DNA from: Cryptomeria japonica | Lineage: Eukaryota > Streptophyta > Pinopsida > Cupressales > Cupressaceae | NCBI RefSeq assembly: GCF_030272615.1 | Contig: NC_081405.1 | Span: 316,202,041 to 316,266,040, forward strand | Direction of reading: 5' to 3' | DNA length: 64,000 nt | Shown: in pieces, positions 24,237 through 36,807 of the stretch | Numbering within the stretch: position 1 is the first letter of the stretch | Layout of the letters: every line of letters begins with the position of its first letter | Position numbers and translations under genes: made by a program | Notes under the pieces: generated by a model | The model's input: the letters and a program-made list of their open reading frames with translations, nothing else | Told to the model about the DNA's origin: nothing | Database searches by the model: none

Positions 24237-24896
24237 AAGGATCCAAAACATGCCATACTATGAAATATGCCCCAGTATGCACTTATCATAGCGTACCTGG
24301 ATATGAAAGAACCTAGGCAGCCATAAATAGTGTCAATCGTAGGGCAAAAGATGCAAGCCTATATGAAAAGATCTAATCAAAATCTAACAAGTCTCTTCCT
24401 TGCGACCAAATGATACCTCTTGCCAAGAGTAGAACTAGGATGGACTTGGGATTGTTTCTCAAGACTTCTTGAAGCTTACACACAGAGGCATAAAATCTCA
24501 GTTTCAATGGGACATTTCTTGTTCATGACTCAGGCGAAGACTTCATCATCATATGCATGTTTTACTGGGAGGTGGAAAAGGAGGAATGTTGCGCATGGGT
24601 GGGCTAGATGGCAGATGATTTGTAGTATTGACATGATAGACAGTGGATCCGGTTATTTACCTTGGTGCCTGCATAGAGGTTTTTACCAAGGTACTTGTCC
24701 ATAGCGCCACATAGTGGTTTTCACTAATGGACGAATTGTTTTTTTTTTGTTTTCTGATTTTTTAATTTTTTGTGTCATAAGGTGCCTGTTTACCAGGTTT
24801 TCACCAAAGTGACGATTTTTTCAGGATCTTTTTCTCTTTTTTTTAAAAATTTTTTCTTGATTTTTTTTTTTTTGACAATTTAAGACTTTCTGAGGA

Positions 24897-27800
24897 CTAA
24901 GAATAAAATCTTTTGAGGTGCATGATATTCATTGGATCATCCAAAGGATCGCCTTTAGGAGTAGCCAACTAATAAGCTCTTGATCCATATTTCGCTATGA
25001 TTACATATGGTCCAAGCCAATTAGGTTCAAACTTGCCTTTCTTTTCTCTTTCTTGTAGATTTTTCTGATTTTCCATGAGGACAAGATCACCAACTTGGAA
25101 TTCTCGGGTTCTGACTTTTTTATGATAACTCATGCGTAGACGGTTTTGATATACTCGGAGATGATTCAAGGCCTTGAGGCGCCTTTCATCTAAAAATTCT
25201 AGCTCTTGTAAGCGGGTAATTTTGTATTCTTCCTCTGGTAGGATGTTTAGTAGCGATATCCTTAGAGAGGGGATCTCGATCTCAAGGGGAAGGATGGCTT
25301 CGGAACCAAATACTAGGGAATAAGGAGTGGCATCTGTAGGGGGGTGCAGATGGAGGTGCAGTAGGTCCATAATGCAGAATGGATTTGGAGGTGTCAATCA
25401 CGGCCTGCTTCATTGACTGTCCTTTTAAGGATTTTTATTAGGGTTTTAATAGAAGCCTTAGCTTGACCATTGCCTTAGGGGTAATATGGAGTGGAGAAGT
25501 AGTGTTGGATGTTGAATTTTTGGTAGAGTTCTTTGACATCCTGGTTCTTAAATTGTTTACCATTATCTGTGATGATAACTTTTGGGATGCCATATCAGCA
25601 GATTAGGTAGTTAAGGATGAATTTGGATATTTGCTTGCCGGTGGTGAAAGTAAGAGGGATAGCCTCTACCCACTTGGTGAAGTATTCAGTGGTGGTGATA
25701 ATGAATTTATGTCCGTTGGAAGATGAAGGGTGGATTTTCCCAATGAGATCAAGTCCCCACCGCGAGAAGGGCCATGGTGTAATGAATGGCTACAATTCTT
25801 GTGATGGTGCATGAATCTTGTCGCCATGCTGCTGGCAAGGGATGCATTTCTTCACATAATTGTATGCATCTTCTTCCATTTTAGGCCAATAGTATCTTGT
25901 TCTCAAAAGTTTTTTAGCCAATGTGAGTCCACTTGAGTGTGCCCCACAGATACCCTCGTGTACTTCGCATAATGCCCATTTTGTTTCTTGTTTATCTAAA
26001 CACCTTAAGAGGGAACCATCAAAATGCCTTCTAAACAAGGTGTCTGCAAGGATGGTGTAACGGGCACATCGGTGGATGAACATTTGTTGTTGGGTTTTGG
26101 TGAGATGTGGGGGAATGGTGTTGTATTTGAGGAAAGTGAAGGTTTCTTGGTACCAAGGGGACTCGGGACCAACGAGAACACACACCATTTTAGACTCTGG
26201 TAGGTCGTATGCCAGTATAAACAATTACTTGACCAAGAACTCACACTTCTGACTGTGTGCTGGCATTTGAAGGAGGAAGCCAATGGTGGCCATTCCATCT
26301 GTAGCCCTGTTGTTTGTTCATGGGATTTGGTCAAACTTGATTGCCATGAAATGTTGCTTAAGATCTTCAACCATGGTATGGTAGGGAAGGAGTTTATCAT
26401 ATTTTGTCTGGTATTCATCATTGACTTATTTTATGTGAGTTGGGAATCACCATAGACTTGTAATTCCTTTATTTTCTAGTGGATAGCCAAGCGTAAACCT
26501 GTGATGAGGGCTTCATATTCTACTATGTTGTTGGTACATGCAAAGGCTATCTTGTATGATTTTGGGATGCCATCTCCTTGAGGTGTGACCAATAATATTC
26601 CTTTCCCCAATCCATTTTGAGTGTAGGAGCCATCAAAATACAATTTCCATGTGGAGGATGTGGTAACAGTCATAATGAACTCATCTGGTAATTCTGTGAG
26701 AAGAGGATGATCACCTGGAAGTGGAGCTTCAGCCAACTGATCTGCAATGACTTGTCCCTTGATTGCCTTTCTATCTACATATTCAATGTCAAACTCACTT
26801 AAGAGCATGACCCATTTGGCGGTTCTACCAGTGAGAGCAGCTTTGGACAAGAGATATTTAAGTGGATCAATTTTAGCAATTAATTTTGTCTTATTACTTA
26901 GTATATAGTGTCATAGTTTCTGTGTGCTGAACACTAATGCCAAACATGCTCTTTCAATGGAGGTGTAATTGAGTTCATATCCTACCAATGTCTGACTAAT
27001 GTAGTAAATGGCATGTTCGTTCCCTTGATCATCTATTTGTGCCAATAATGCCCCCAATGCCACTGCAGTAGCACATATATACAAAATAAGGGGTTTTTCC
27101 AGAGCAGGAGGCATCAATATGGGAGGTGATGCTAGATATTATTTTAATTTCTTAAAGGCCTTTTGACATAGGCAATCCCATTTAAATTTTGTGTCTTTAC
27201 GCAATAGGTGTGCAAATGGATGGCACTTGTCTGCTAGTTGTGAAATGAAATGCCTGATAGACTAGAGTTTTCCCTAGAGACTGCGTAGTTGTCTGAGAGT
27301 TTTTGGTGGAGGCATTTCCATAATAGCTTTTACCTTTGCAGGATCAACCTTGATGCCTCTGCGGGAAATAATGAATCCTAGTAGTTTTCCCGATGTGACA
27401 CCAAACATTCACTTGTTGGGATTTAGGCGCAGCTTATATTTTTCCAATCTTTCGAAGATCTATTTTAGAATAGGGATGTGCTCTTGTCTTGTCTTGGATT
27501 TTCCTAGCAGATCATCCACATAGTCCTCCATAATTTTGTGCAAGAGGTCATGAAAAATTGTTGTCATTGCCCGTTGATACATAGCTCCAGCATTTTTAAG
27601 GCCAAAAGGCATGACTCGGTAACAGAAAGCACCCCATGGTGTTGTGAATGAAGTTTTATGCTGATCCTCATCTGCTATCCTGATTTGGTTGTATCCAGAA
27701 AACCCATCCATTAGCGATAACATTTCATGTCCTACTGTAAGGTCCACAATAATGTCTATATTGGGGAGCGGGAAATCATCTTTAGGACAAGCTATATTTA

Positions 27801-30088
27801 GATCTCAAAAATCTATGTAGATGCGGATGCCCCCAGCAAGTTTGCCGACAGGTACAATGTTGGAGACCTATTCAGCATAATCTATTGGTTTGATAAATTT
27901 AGCGTCTAACAACTTTTGGAGTTCCGCCTTGACCAGGAGTGCAATATGTGGGTGCATTTTGCAACAATTTTTGTTTTATAGGTTTTGCATCTGGGCGGAC
28001 GACGAGATTGTGAATCACAAAGGAAGGATCCAACCTTGACATATCGGAATAGGACCATGCAAAATTGATTTTTACCTCTATAAGGAAGTTGATGAAGTCT
28101 TGTTTCTCGATTTCTGTGAGGGATTTGGCAATGAGCACATTTTTCGGAATGAATTCGGTGCCCATGTTGATGTTGTCTGTTTCTTCTATCAACAAATTTG
28201 ATTTGTCCTGTGGAAGGTAACCAATGGTAGGGAGGTCAAATCCCTCATCATCAAGTGCCTTTTCCAGGTTTTTACTTTCAGATACGCCCTTTATTTTTAT
28301 TTCTTGTTCATCCAAAGGTGCCTCAGGGAGGTTTTCACCTAGGGAATCATATCTTTTTCTTTTATTATCTTTTTTGTGGCTAAGGGCATTGACTTGACTA
28401 CCAAAATATCTCTTTTCATGTAGTTGAATACCCTCGATTCTGCTACAATCTTCCATATTTTGCACTGTTAAGAGAGCAATGAGAGCATTATCATCAGCGC
28501 AGATATCTAAAGTGGGTTTGTCTCATTGGCCCCAGTCAATGAGTTCAGGATGGACAAGATGTAGCTCATGTGAAGTGGGAGGGGTTGCGGGGGTGATGGT
28601 ATTGATGTAAGGGTCCAAGAAGATATCTTTCTCATATTCATGAGGCATTTCATGGAATTCCTCTTCGTCAGCACTTTTGATATCCAAAGGACTAGAAGGG
28701 GCACCAATGATAGTAATCTTAGGCACTGGGGTGTACCCCAAGCCTCTGTTGTATTTGTAGGAGATAGGATTTATGGGTGTTTTTCTTCCTTTCTCCTCTG
28801 GTCCCAGGCCGTGTGCTTTGTAACCCTTTTTTTCAACTATGGCAGATGCTTTTGGGTACATTTCTTTGGATATTCTTGTTGGCTCTTCATCCTCTTCCCT
28901 GTACAGCCATGAAGAGATATCTGCTTCAAGGCTCTCATTATCAAGTGGGCCCCATTGCTGGAAGGTGGTGTCTTGGCATTGCATGACTGATTTTGGATCC
29001 TTTTTGAGCTCTTTTGGTTTGCCAAATGACTTAGGAGAGAGAGGGAGGTTGCCTATTAATAAGACATCCTCCAATTTGTATTCTCCACAGCCATTGTCCA
29101 AGATCTTGATTTGATTATCTGGTTGGGATGATGTGGAGGCAACATTTGATGTGTCAGATGGAGGCATTAGTGAGGGTCTATTTAGTGAGCAATGATACAG
29201 ATGCTTCCCCTCTAATAGTTTGCAATATTGAAAAGGTTGGGGATCACCTTTGATAGTGATCTCTCTTCCATTATAGGAGAATTTGATGCATTGGTGATAG
29301 GTGGAGGGTACGGCCTACAAGGAATGAATCCATGGCCTCCCAAGGAGAATGTTGTAGGGGAGATCAAGATCTAGTACTTGGCAAGGGGTTTCAATTGTAA
29401 TGGGGCCCACTTGAAGAGGTAAGGTGATCACGCCATTTGAAATTATTTCAGCATTATCATATGCCTTTATTGTGATCCTTCCTGATGTGTCTATCAAATC
29501 CTCAGAAAGTCCCAATTGTTTTATTAATTTGTATGTACACAGATTGAGCCTGGACCCACCATCTATTAGGATACGTTTGACCTTGTGCTTGTGGATAAGA
29601 GCTTCGATGTGTAAAGGTTTGTTATGGTCTTCATCTGCGGGAGCATCTTTGGAGTTAAATATAATGTGCTGTTGGCCAGCAAGGTTTCCAATGAGGGCTT
29701 GAAATTGGGTGGCGTTGATGTTATCTGGAATGCATGATTGGAGAAGGGCTTGTTCCAAAATTTCTTTATGGATTGAGGAGGTCTTGAGAAGTTCCAAAAT
29801 GGAGATCTGCGTGGGTGTCTTCCCAAGTTGATCAAGGAGTTCATATCGGTGGGTGGAAGACATGGGTGGGGGGTTTGGTGGGGGAAGAACTCCTTGGATG
29901 GTGACTCTTCCTAGGCGTGTAGTTGCATTGCAGTCATTCTGGAAATGGGAGGTGGAAGGCGTGGCACCTTGAATGACTATCTGAGTAGGATTTGGTCTTC
30001 TTTGGGAAGAAGGAGAATTGACTTCTTGGATGGTTATGATGTTGACATGATTGTCTGCAGGTTCAATGCGACCTACAAAAAAAATCAA
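24897..30088 (-). pseudogene. G2 pol: protease, RT, two RNase H domains, integrase
   Basis: On the - strand the order is as follows. Aspartic protease lies in 30088-29315 (ILIDGGSRLNLC, then NILLGRPWIH). A linker spans 29167-27899. RT lies near 27747-27460 (DGFSGYNQI, MPFGLKNAGAMYQR, YVDDLL). The RT-linked RNase H is near 27117-26911, an additional RNase H (LYFDGSYTQNGLGKG, NIVEYEALI) at 26850-26476, an H2C2 integrase zinc finger at 26224-25790 (HSSGLTLAK, CIPCQQHG), and the integrase C-terminal part at 25397-24897 (NWLGPYVI, MNIMHLKRFYS). Several stops and frameshifts separate these, for example TAG after GSRAY near 24969. It would replicate and insert the element if whole. It is not whole here. 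Confidence 0.85.
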
Positions 30089-32097
30089 AACTGGCTATGT
30101 GATTAGCGTAGTCATAACCCATTGCGTTAGATGATGAGCCTTTTCCTTTGTCATTCTTTAGGAAGGGTTCCTGGTACATTTTGAGTTTGTCATTGTTATT
30201 ACCAGGTTTTGCATTTGCTACCTCAATCTCACCTCTATCAATGAGATCTGATATGTAGATCTTCAGTTTCATACACTTTCGTGTATCATGTCCCTTGATA
30301 CAATGGTATTCACAATACTCATTTTCATTATACCATCTTGGTTTAGGTTGATTGGGGTCAAATGGGCGAGTGATTGGAAAAACCACTATACTTGCTTGGA
30401 CAAGTTTTTGAAACACCACTTCAATAGGCTCAGCCAGAGGAGTGAAATCTCTTGGATTCCTATTATTTAATTGGGGTGGTTGTCCCTGGATTGAGACATT
30501 GTTGTGAGGTTTTTTTGGATTGATTTGGATTGTCTCAATTATTGAATTGATGATTATTGGTGGTGGATTTTGGGGGAGCGGCCATGGTTTGGACCCGCTT
30601 TGCATCAGTTACACCATCATTGACCACATTTTTGTTTTTGGACCAGAATTTTGGCTTGTCGTTATAATAAGAGGAAGAACTTTGTGTTGATTTCTGGTAA
30701 TGTTTCAAGGTTCCTTCCTCTAACAAGACACATTCGAGGGCGAGGCCCTTATCTGTCAATTTTTGGAAGGATTTGATACATGGAGATATTAAAGGTCTTG
30801 AAAGTTCAGGCACCAAGTTCTTTTGGAATACCTCAATTTGATGTTGTTCTGGCATGTCCCACTGGAATTTCTTGATAAGATGTCGCCATCTTTGTAGGAA
30901 ATTGGAGAAGGTTTCTCCGGGCCTTTGTTTTGTATTACATAAGTCCATCATAGAAACATCATTACCCATGTTGTATGCATAGTGGGCCACAAATTTTTCT
31001 GCCAAGTCTGGAAAAGAGACAATGGAACCTCGTGGTAAAGATGAGAACCATGCTAAGGCGTCTCCTGTGAGACTCTTGGGAAAGAGTCTGCGAAGATAAA
31101 GGTCACTATAGGAGACTTCTTGGCATAAGATCAGGAATTCTCGGACATGGTCATGGGGATCTCCTTTGCCTTCATACTTGGTGAATTTAGGGATCTCAAA
31201 TCCTAGGGCATATGGTGCAACTGATATAGACGGCTCGTAAAGACAAGGGCAAAACTCTTCGAATGAGTAAGCTTTCCTTTTATTAGTCCTTTCTTTCATG
31301 TTCTTGATGATATTCTTCATGTCTTGAATTTCCTTGATGAGGTCTTGTTGTGGAATTTAATATTGATGAATTGTATTTGCCCCAAGAATTGGATGAACCA
31401 AAGAAGGTGCACCACCACCAATATATTGATATGATGAGGAGGTGGGAAAGTGGGATGTGATGACCGATGTTATTGGGGTTTGAGGGATAGTTGGTTGCTG
31501 TCTGCAAACTATTGTGACGGGATTGAATATGGCCCGGATAAAATTTGCGACATTGTTGGGAGGAAGGGAAGTTTGTGGAATAGAAATTTGTGGTTGAATA
31601 GAAGGAGGTGGTATAGAAGTTTGTTGGAGAATGGATGAGATCAGATTTGATAGTGGTATGGATGGTAAGGAGGAAGAAGGTGGGATGGAGACCATGGTGG
31701 GAGGTACCGTGGGTGGCATTGATTGAGCTTGGATGATTGATGGGGCTGCAATTGATTGAGTTTGAATAGTAGGTGCAACGTTTTGTGTGGGAGCGAGGTC
31801 TCCTTGTGGTTGTTGGGTGAGAGCGGATCTATTAAATTCAGGCGGAAGTTGAGCTCCATGTTCAAGGAGAGTTTTTAGAAGTGCAGTAGGATTGTGTTTA
31901 ATAAATTTTTCCATCATCTCTTGGTTATGAGAATCCGCTAGGAAAGTTTGCACTTTCGGACAAAGTTCATCTTGGTTAACCATGTCAAGATTTTGACTTT
32001 GATCTTGATCGCTAGGTTGCCCACTTTGTGTATGATCTTGTGTGGGATCTTCATATAGGACACCCATGTCTGGCATGCCATATTGTTGTTCAACCAT
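30063..32097 (-). pseudogene. G2 gag (capsid precursor), three frames
   Basis: It starts at ATG 32097 (MVEQQYGMPDMG). The N-terminal 246 codons are acidic, then P, Q and S rich. A frame change near 31340 leads to 31320-30535, which holds the retrotransposon gag domain (IPKFTKYEGKGDPHDHV; ALAWFSSLP; FSNFLQRWRHL). A further change near 30560 leads to 30605-30063, with YCEYHCIKGHDTRKCMKLK, the histidine and cysteine segment typical before protease in this group. The frame shifts may be decay. All three pieces are long, so only a few mutations separate it from a continuous frame. Confidence 0.8.
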
Positions 32098-32136
32098 CTT
32101 TTACTTTTGGGATTGAGTTGCGACTATACACAATAT

Positions 32137-32280
32137 TTGTGATGAAAAGACTTAGGAAATTTGTGATGAAAGGACTTAAGAAATTTGTGATGAAAGGATT
32201 TAAAAAGTTTGTGATGAAAGGATTTGAGAAATTTGTGATGAAAGGACTTGAGAAATTTGTGATGAAAGGATTTAATAAAT
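32137..32280. repeat. 24-bp minisatellite, six units
   Basis: Six exact-length units of ATTTGTGATGAAAGGACTTA plus 4 bp, about 40 bp upstream of the G2 gag start. Because 24 is a multiple of 3, the + strand reads an octapeptide repeat (KFVMKGxx), but that strand is antisense to the element. Confidence 0.9.
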
Positions 32281-33460
32281 TTGAGGATGATTGATGAAGA
32301 AGGTATGGTAGTGATGGTTTAGAAGAAACTTAATAACTAGGTTGTCTTTGACATGAATACGACTTAATGGAGGATTGATTTGAATGACAAGTTGTATGAA
32401 GGGATATGACCACCCTAATTTGGATGATAGCTGGTGTTTCAAAGGACAAACTTGAATGTTGATGGAGATGACAGACTCTTAGCTTCTCTCTTGGGCTTAT
32501 GAAAAATGTGACGGATAGAGTTTTGATGCAATTTTGGACTTTGTGTGGGTAATGACTTGGACAATTGTTTGTGTCTTGACAAATGTTTTTGCAAAGTGTT
32601 TGGGGATAGTGATGTGTTTTTAGTCTACTCTTGGCAAGTATGTATCAAACAAAGAAAACATATTGATCAAATACATATTATATCAAAGACACTCATACTC
32701 ATATACAACATTCTTAAGGCTGGCAGGGACAATAGTCATTGAATCCCAATTGGTTTCCCATCTATGCTTACCCAAAGAAGACACTTAGATGCTTGACCCC
32801 ACTAGCTCCCCTCCATGGCACTCACTTCTCGGGGCAGCCAAGCATCAATTCCATGAAAACTCCTCATGGCGAACTTTCTGTCTCTACTAAGGGTCGTAAG
32901 AATATGGGCCACTTCAGAGGTCCAACCTCCTGCACCAGTGACTAGAAGGTTTTTGGCCACTATGAACAAGGTATTTAGTAAGTCTTCCCATTAGGAGCTA
33001 CCCTTCGAAGTTGCGCAAGCGCAATTGAGGCCTATAGCCCAACGAAGCACCAAGAACTTAGTAGTCACACAAGCATGATTGAGATCTCTAGGATCCTACT
33101 AAGCACCCAATGTGAGAGTGAACTCTCATATAGCCCCAAACATTAACCCTTTTGTAGTCAATAGCCTATTTATTATAGTGAGTTGGGAACCCTAGGTCCG
33201 GGTGTAATCACTTGGGTCGTTCCCCTCTTACCTTCTCAAAGAGCAAGTTGGGAGGGCAGACCCACTAGAGGTAAACACATAATCAAACAAGAAAAGGTTG
33301 GAGAGTCTGGATTTCTGATCGTCTAGTAAGACGAGAGCATACTTTCCTACCTTTACGCTTTTCTTAAGTACACATAAGACAATGGTTCATTCCATTCTAA
33401 TTAATATCTAGGTGCCTAATTTAAATAAATGCACAATATTTGGTTGAATCAGCTAGGCAA

Positions 33461-33618
33461 CCTGCAAAACCACTTGATTAGTAGTTTGAAAAATGGAGTC
33501 TTCAAAAAGCGTCCTACAAAACAACCTGATTAGTAGTCTGGAAAAATAGAGTCTTCAATAAGCATCCTGCAAAACAACTTGATTAGTGGTTTGGAAAAAT
33601 AGAGTCTTCAAGAAGCGT
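33461..33618. repeat. 53-bp tandem repeat, three units
   Basis: Units start CCTGCAAAAC or CCTACAAAAC at 33461, 33513 and 33566, with a partial fourth at 33619. Each contains TTGATTAGTAGT and GAGTCTTCAA. One diverged unit occurs in G1 near 40827. Confidence 0.85.
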
Positions 33619-34778
33619 CCTGCAAAAAACAACAAAATGACAAAAATATTAATTTTATTTTTATTTTTTGAGAATGAATAGAAAAACATGAATAAAAACT
33701 TTTTTATTAATGATAAATGTGGATTTGAAGAAAGCTTTGATGGGTAAATGGGGTTTGACTAGGTTTTTGCCACTTTCCAAGGGATAGGCAAGCGAAAAAT
33801 GGGGATTTTGGAGGAGAAATGAAGGAATGGGAAAATTTGTCCAAGAGGGACAAAGAAGCAAAAGTTGGAGATGGATAATATGAGAAAAATTTGGAGGTGA
33901 TTGGATAAAAGGGGAAAGAGTTATGAAAAACCCTAAAAATAGAGAAATATGGGATTTTGGGCTTCAAAATGTGAATTTTTTGGATAAGGCCTCCAAGGAG
34001 GGAAATGTGGAAAATGGCAATGCGGAGAATCTGGTGAAGTTTTAGAAACCCTAAATTTAACAGAGCAGACAAAAACCCTAGATTTAATAGAGCAAAAACC
34101 CTAAATTTAACAGAATAATAAAAAAAAATGTCAAAGGTCCGGATTTCTGATTGTCTGGATAGACAAGAGCATAATCTCCTACTTTCACACTTTCTTGCGG
34201 TCAAACAGATTATATTTAAACAGAGCAAATAATAAGAAATAAAAAAAAGAAATGTAGACTACAATTAGCACATAAAAATTTCAGACAGATTAACAGAGTA
34301 GACAGTAGCACTAAACAGATAGAAAAGTGTCAAAGGTCTGGATTTCTGATTGTCTAGATAGACAAGAGCATACTCTCCTATTTTCACACTTTCCTGCGGT
34401 CAGAGCATATAGTCGCGCTAAAAAGAATAGAAAAGTGAAAGGTCTAGATTTCTGATTGTCTATATAGACAAGAGCATACTCTCCTACTTTCACACAGATT
34501 ATAATTAAACAAAGCAAATAATAGATCGGATAATAGGAATTCAAATTCCCACAAAAATGCTCGCGCTAATCGTAGAGCTATCGTGCTGAAATTGAAACTG
34601 AAACAGAAAAAGAACATAAATAAAAATGAAATAGAAACATAAAAGAAGCTGTTGCGAAGAAATATAGAGCCTCTATTCTGGAACCTGCAATTTTTTATTT
34701 TTTTTTGCAATCGTGCTATTCTAGAACCTGTGTCTCACAACTTACAAAAACCTTAAAAAAAACATTAGTTCTTAAGGA

Positions 34779-34804
34779 CGTGGGTCCCACCGGGCATGCC
34801 AAAA
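34779..34804 (-). other. Putative primer-binding region of G2
   Basis: On the - strand the bases after the LTR read TTTTGGCATGCCCGGTGGG and on to ACCCACG. A PBS should begin TGG, complementary to tRNA CCA, and TGGCATGCCCGG fits. I cannot assign the tRNA from sequence alone, and it is not the initiator-methionine type used by the copia elements. Confidence 0.45.
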
Positions 34805-35933
34805 TGAAGAGGGGAAAATAGATTGGAAGGTCAAATGATCAAAACATAACGGAATAAACATGCAGAATGCTAAAATATCATTAAAAGACTATTTCACCTT
34901 GCTATTTTACCTTCTCCTTCGCATTGAGCTTGATGAAGTGAAGGCGCCCCTTGATAATACTCCACTTGATGTGCTCCTTTGATTGCTGGATGTGGATGGC
35001 TCTCAAATTTTGTGCATAAATGAAATGGATTTGAAAAATGATAAGGATGAGATGATCAAGTTGCCAAGATGATTTCTTGAGCTCAAAAGGGCAGTATAAA
35101 CTTATTGGGTTTCAAGATCTTTAGAATGAAGGGATGGAGCCCTATTTTATAGGAAGAGGAGAGGAAAATGGATGGCTAGGATGAATTCATGATGAAGGGC
35201 TAAGATTTACTTGTGAGCTCACACAAGGTCCAAGAGAGGGTGTGGAGACTAAGAAATATGCCTTAAAGGCATTTTGTATCTCCACACTCCACAAGATGCA
35301 TTGGAGGAATTAAAAATTCTCCAAAACAGGATATCATGGGGATTGGAGGAATAAAAAGGATTTAAAATTTCCTTGGGAGAGGGGATGCCTAGAGGAATGT
35401 GTGATTTTGAAAATCTTACATTCAGCTAGGAAAAAAGCATTTAAGGCTAGTGGCTGGATGAAAAAGACAAAGAGTTGACTTTGTGGCTAATCATGATGAT
35501 TAACCATTAATGACTGATTAGGAGAGGGATTAGAGGAAATGTTAGGTGGGATTAATATTTGTAGGAGAATTTGACTAGGAGAGAGAATGAGTGGAGGGAA
35601 TAAAAAATTAGAAGAATAATGTTAAGTGAGTTTAGAGAGTTTCTAGAAGAATTTATTAGGTTAATGATGAATTAAGAAGACAATTTGTATGAATCATGTA
35701 GGTTAACTAATTAATTGAAATTATTTAGCTAAGAGGAAGATTTGTGAGGATTTGATTTTTTAGGAGAATAAAGAAAGGGATTTATTTATTAAATAAATCA
35801 ATCACATGCTATAGTGACAATATTAATTATATTTAATTAATATTGAGAGGAATTTGAATTAACATAATTAATTAATTAATTAATTATGCGAGGAATTAAA
35901 AATAATTAAAATAATTATTTTTAAGTGTCTACA
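34805..35933 (-). repeat. 5' LTR of G2
   Basis: It is 1129 bp and begins TGTAGACACTT on the - strand, ending CCCCTCTTCA at 34805. A TATAAAAT box at 35151-35144 (- strand) would drive transcription of this copy. Confidence 0.9.
35144..35151 (-). promoter_or_regulatory. TATA box in the G2 5' LTR
   Basis: TATAAAAT followed by AGGGCTCC on the - strand, with the same arrangement at 22169-22162 in the 3' LTR and a similar one in G0. Confidence 0.45.
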
Positions 35934-36793
35934 ACACCAATATTTGTATGTGGAAACTGTGTAAGGGGAAAAACCACGGTTGGAAACCTTACCCACAATC
36001 AGATGATACTACTGCAGATAGTAAGTGTACATAAATGGGGTCTGCACATGCAGAAAGGCCAATAGCCTATAGCTCACTGCTCAACCACAAAATGGGAGTC
36101 ACACTAACTACATTTGGATGGTTAAATCCAATAAGAATGTACTGCACAAAATAGCATCTTCATATGCTGGATTTAGTACCAGTGTAATGCTAATATGCTT
36201 ATACAAAAACCTAGCTTCACCTTCAAATGATGTCTTCGTGTATACCTCTCCTTGATCTCGCATATACCTTCACTCAATTCTTTTCTACATTCCACACTTG
36301 ATCTTACAAATAAGATCTTACATTTATACCATACCCTAAGACCAATTTGAGTAGGTCGGCTCTACAAGATATTACGATAAAATCATTTTACAAAAAATAT
36401 AATATCCGATGCAATAACCGATTAAACATGTCGGCTTAATGCATTTACATCAATAATAAATCATCTCCATAGCGTGCCATGTTAATCTGGAAAAGATAAA
36501 CCTACCGGTGTAACCCTAGATAACCTGGACCTATTTGTTGGTAAAAGCAAATATGCAAATATGAATATACCAATGATTAATTCTTCAAAACAAAGTGTCC
36601 ACATGATGTCTTCGACATTACCAAGTGTCTTCCATATCATTCCAAATACCGGTGAACATTATCCCGCCGGTGAACTATATACCAGTAACTGTGCAATAGT
36701 TACTTGCTTGCCGGTGAATGTTGCTGGATCTCCAAAGTGCTTATTTTCAGTAGGTGTTGACATCAATGACAAAACCATACCAAAATACCAACA
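35934..36793 (-). repeat. 5' LTR of C3, outer fragment
   Basis: It begins with the duplicated acacc, then AATATTTGTATGTGG, which matches 16210 onwards in the other LTR. It ends AAAATACCAACA at 36793. Confidence 0.9.
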
Positions 36794-36798
36794 TTTCC
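36794..36798. other. Target-site duplication of C3, right copy (tttcc)
   Basis: It pairs with ttgcc at 15996-16000 with one mismatch. Removing C3 would join TAGTG-TTGCC to ATCAATGCCAAAGG, giving a normal copia 3' end. Confidence 0.7.
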
Positions 36799-36807
36799 AT
36801 CAATGCC

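Larger units (their letters stand above)
32098..34778 (-). other. 5' leader of G2
   Basis: About 2.7 kb with no coding region I can support. It contains the 24-bp array (32137-32280), a 53-bp triplicate (33461-33618), four copies of a short hairpin (33319, 34151, 34350, 34456) and three repeats containing AAACCCTA near 34036-34110. Small open frames here lie inside those repeats. Confidence 0.6.
21823..35933 (-). mobile_element. Tat-like gypsy LTR retrotransposon G2 (innermost, youngest)
   Basis: LTRs lie at 21823-22946 and 34805-35933, starting TGAAGAGGGG and ending with TTTACA or TCTACA (+ reading). The 5-bp target duplication acacc is exact (21818-21822 and 35934-35938). The PPT is at 22960-22947 and the putative PBS next to 34804, so the element reads on the - strand. 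Order: 2.7-kb 5' leader, gag, protease, RT, RNase H, a second RNase H, integrase, then a 1.9-kb 3' region. Two RNase H domains before integrase, and a DGGS protease motif, fit the Tat/Ogre-type gypsy group. LTRs differ at about 7 of the first 165 bp by eye, the lowest in the nest. Confidence 0.9.
16001..36793 (-). mobile_element. Copia LTR retrotransposon C3, inside C2 and split by G2
   Basis: On the - strand the 5' LTR is 36793-35934 plus 21822-21621 (split by G2), then PBS (21619-21607), gag, pol, PPT (17079-17068) and the 3' LTR (17067-16001). Flanking 5-mers ttgcc (15996-16000) and tttcc (36794-36798) match at 4 of 5. It landed about 20 bp upstream of the C2 3' LTR, next to the C2 PPT, in the opposite orientation. 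LTR halves differ at roughly 16 of 205 bases by eye, fewer than C1 and C2. It has the longest open pol frame of the copia elements here (623 codons). Confidence 0.9.

Noticed and set aside
28640-28986. Open frames on the + strand of 90 and 69 codons
   Set aside because: They are mirror frames of the G2 pol linker, whose - strand frame is longer and matches the element order.
32028-32294. A real gene for a KFVMKG repeat protein
   Set aside because: It is antisense to G2, overlaps the gag start, and consists of a 24-bp minisatellite. It is reported as a repeat only.
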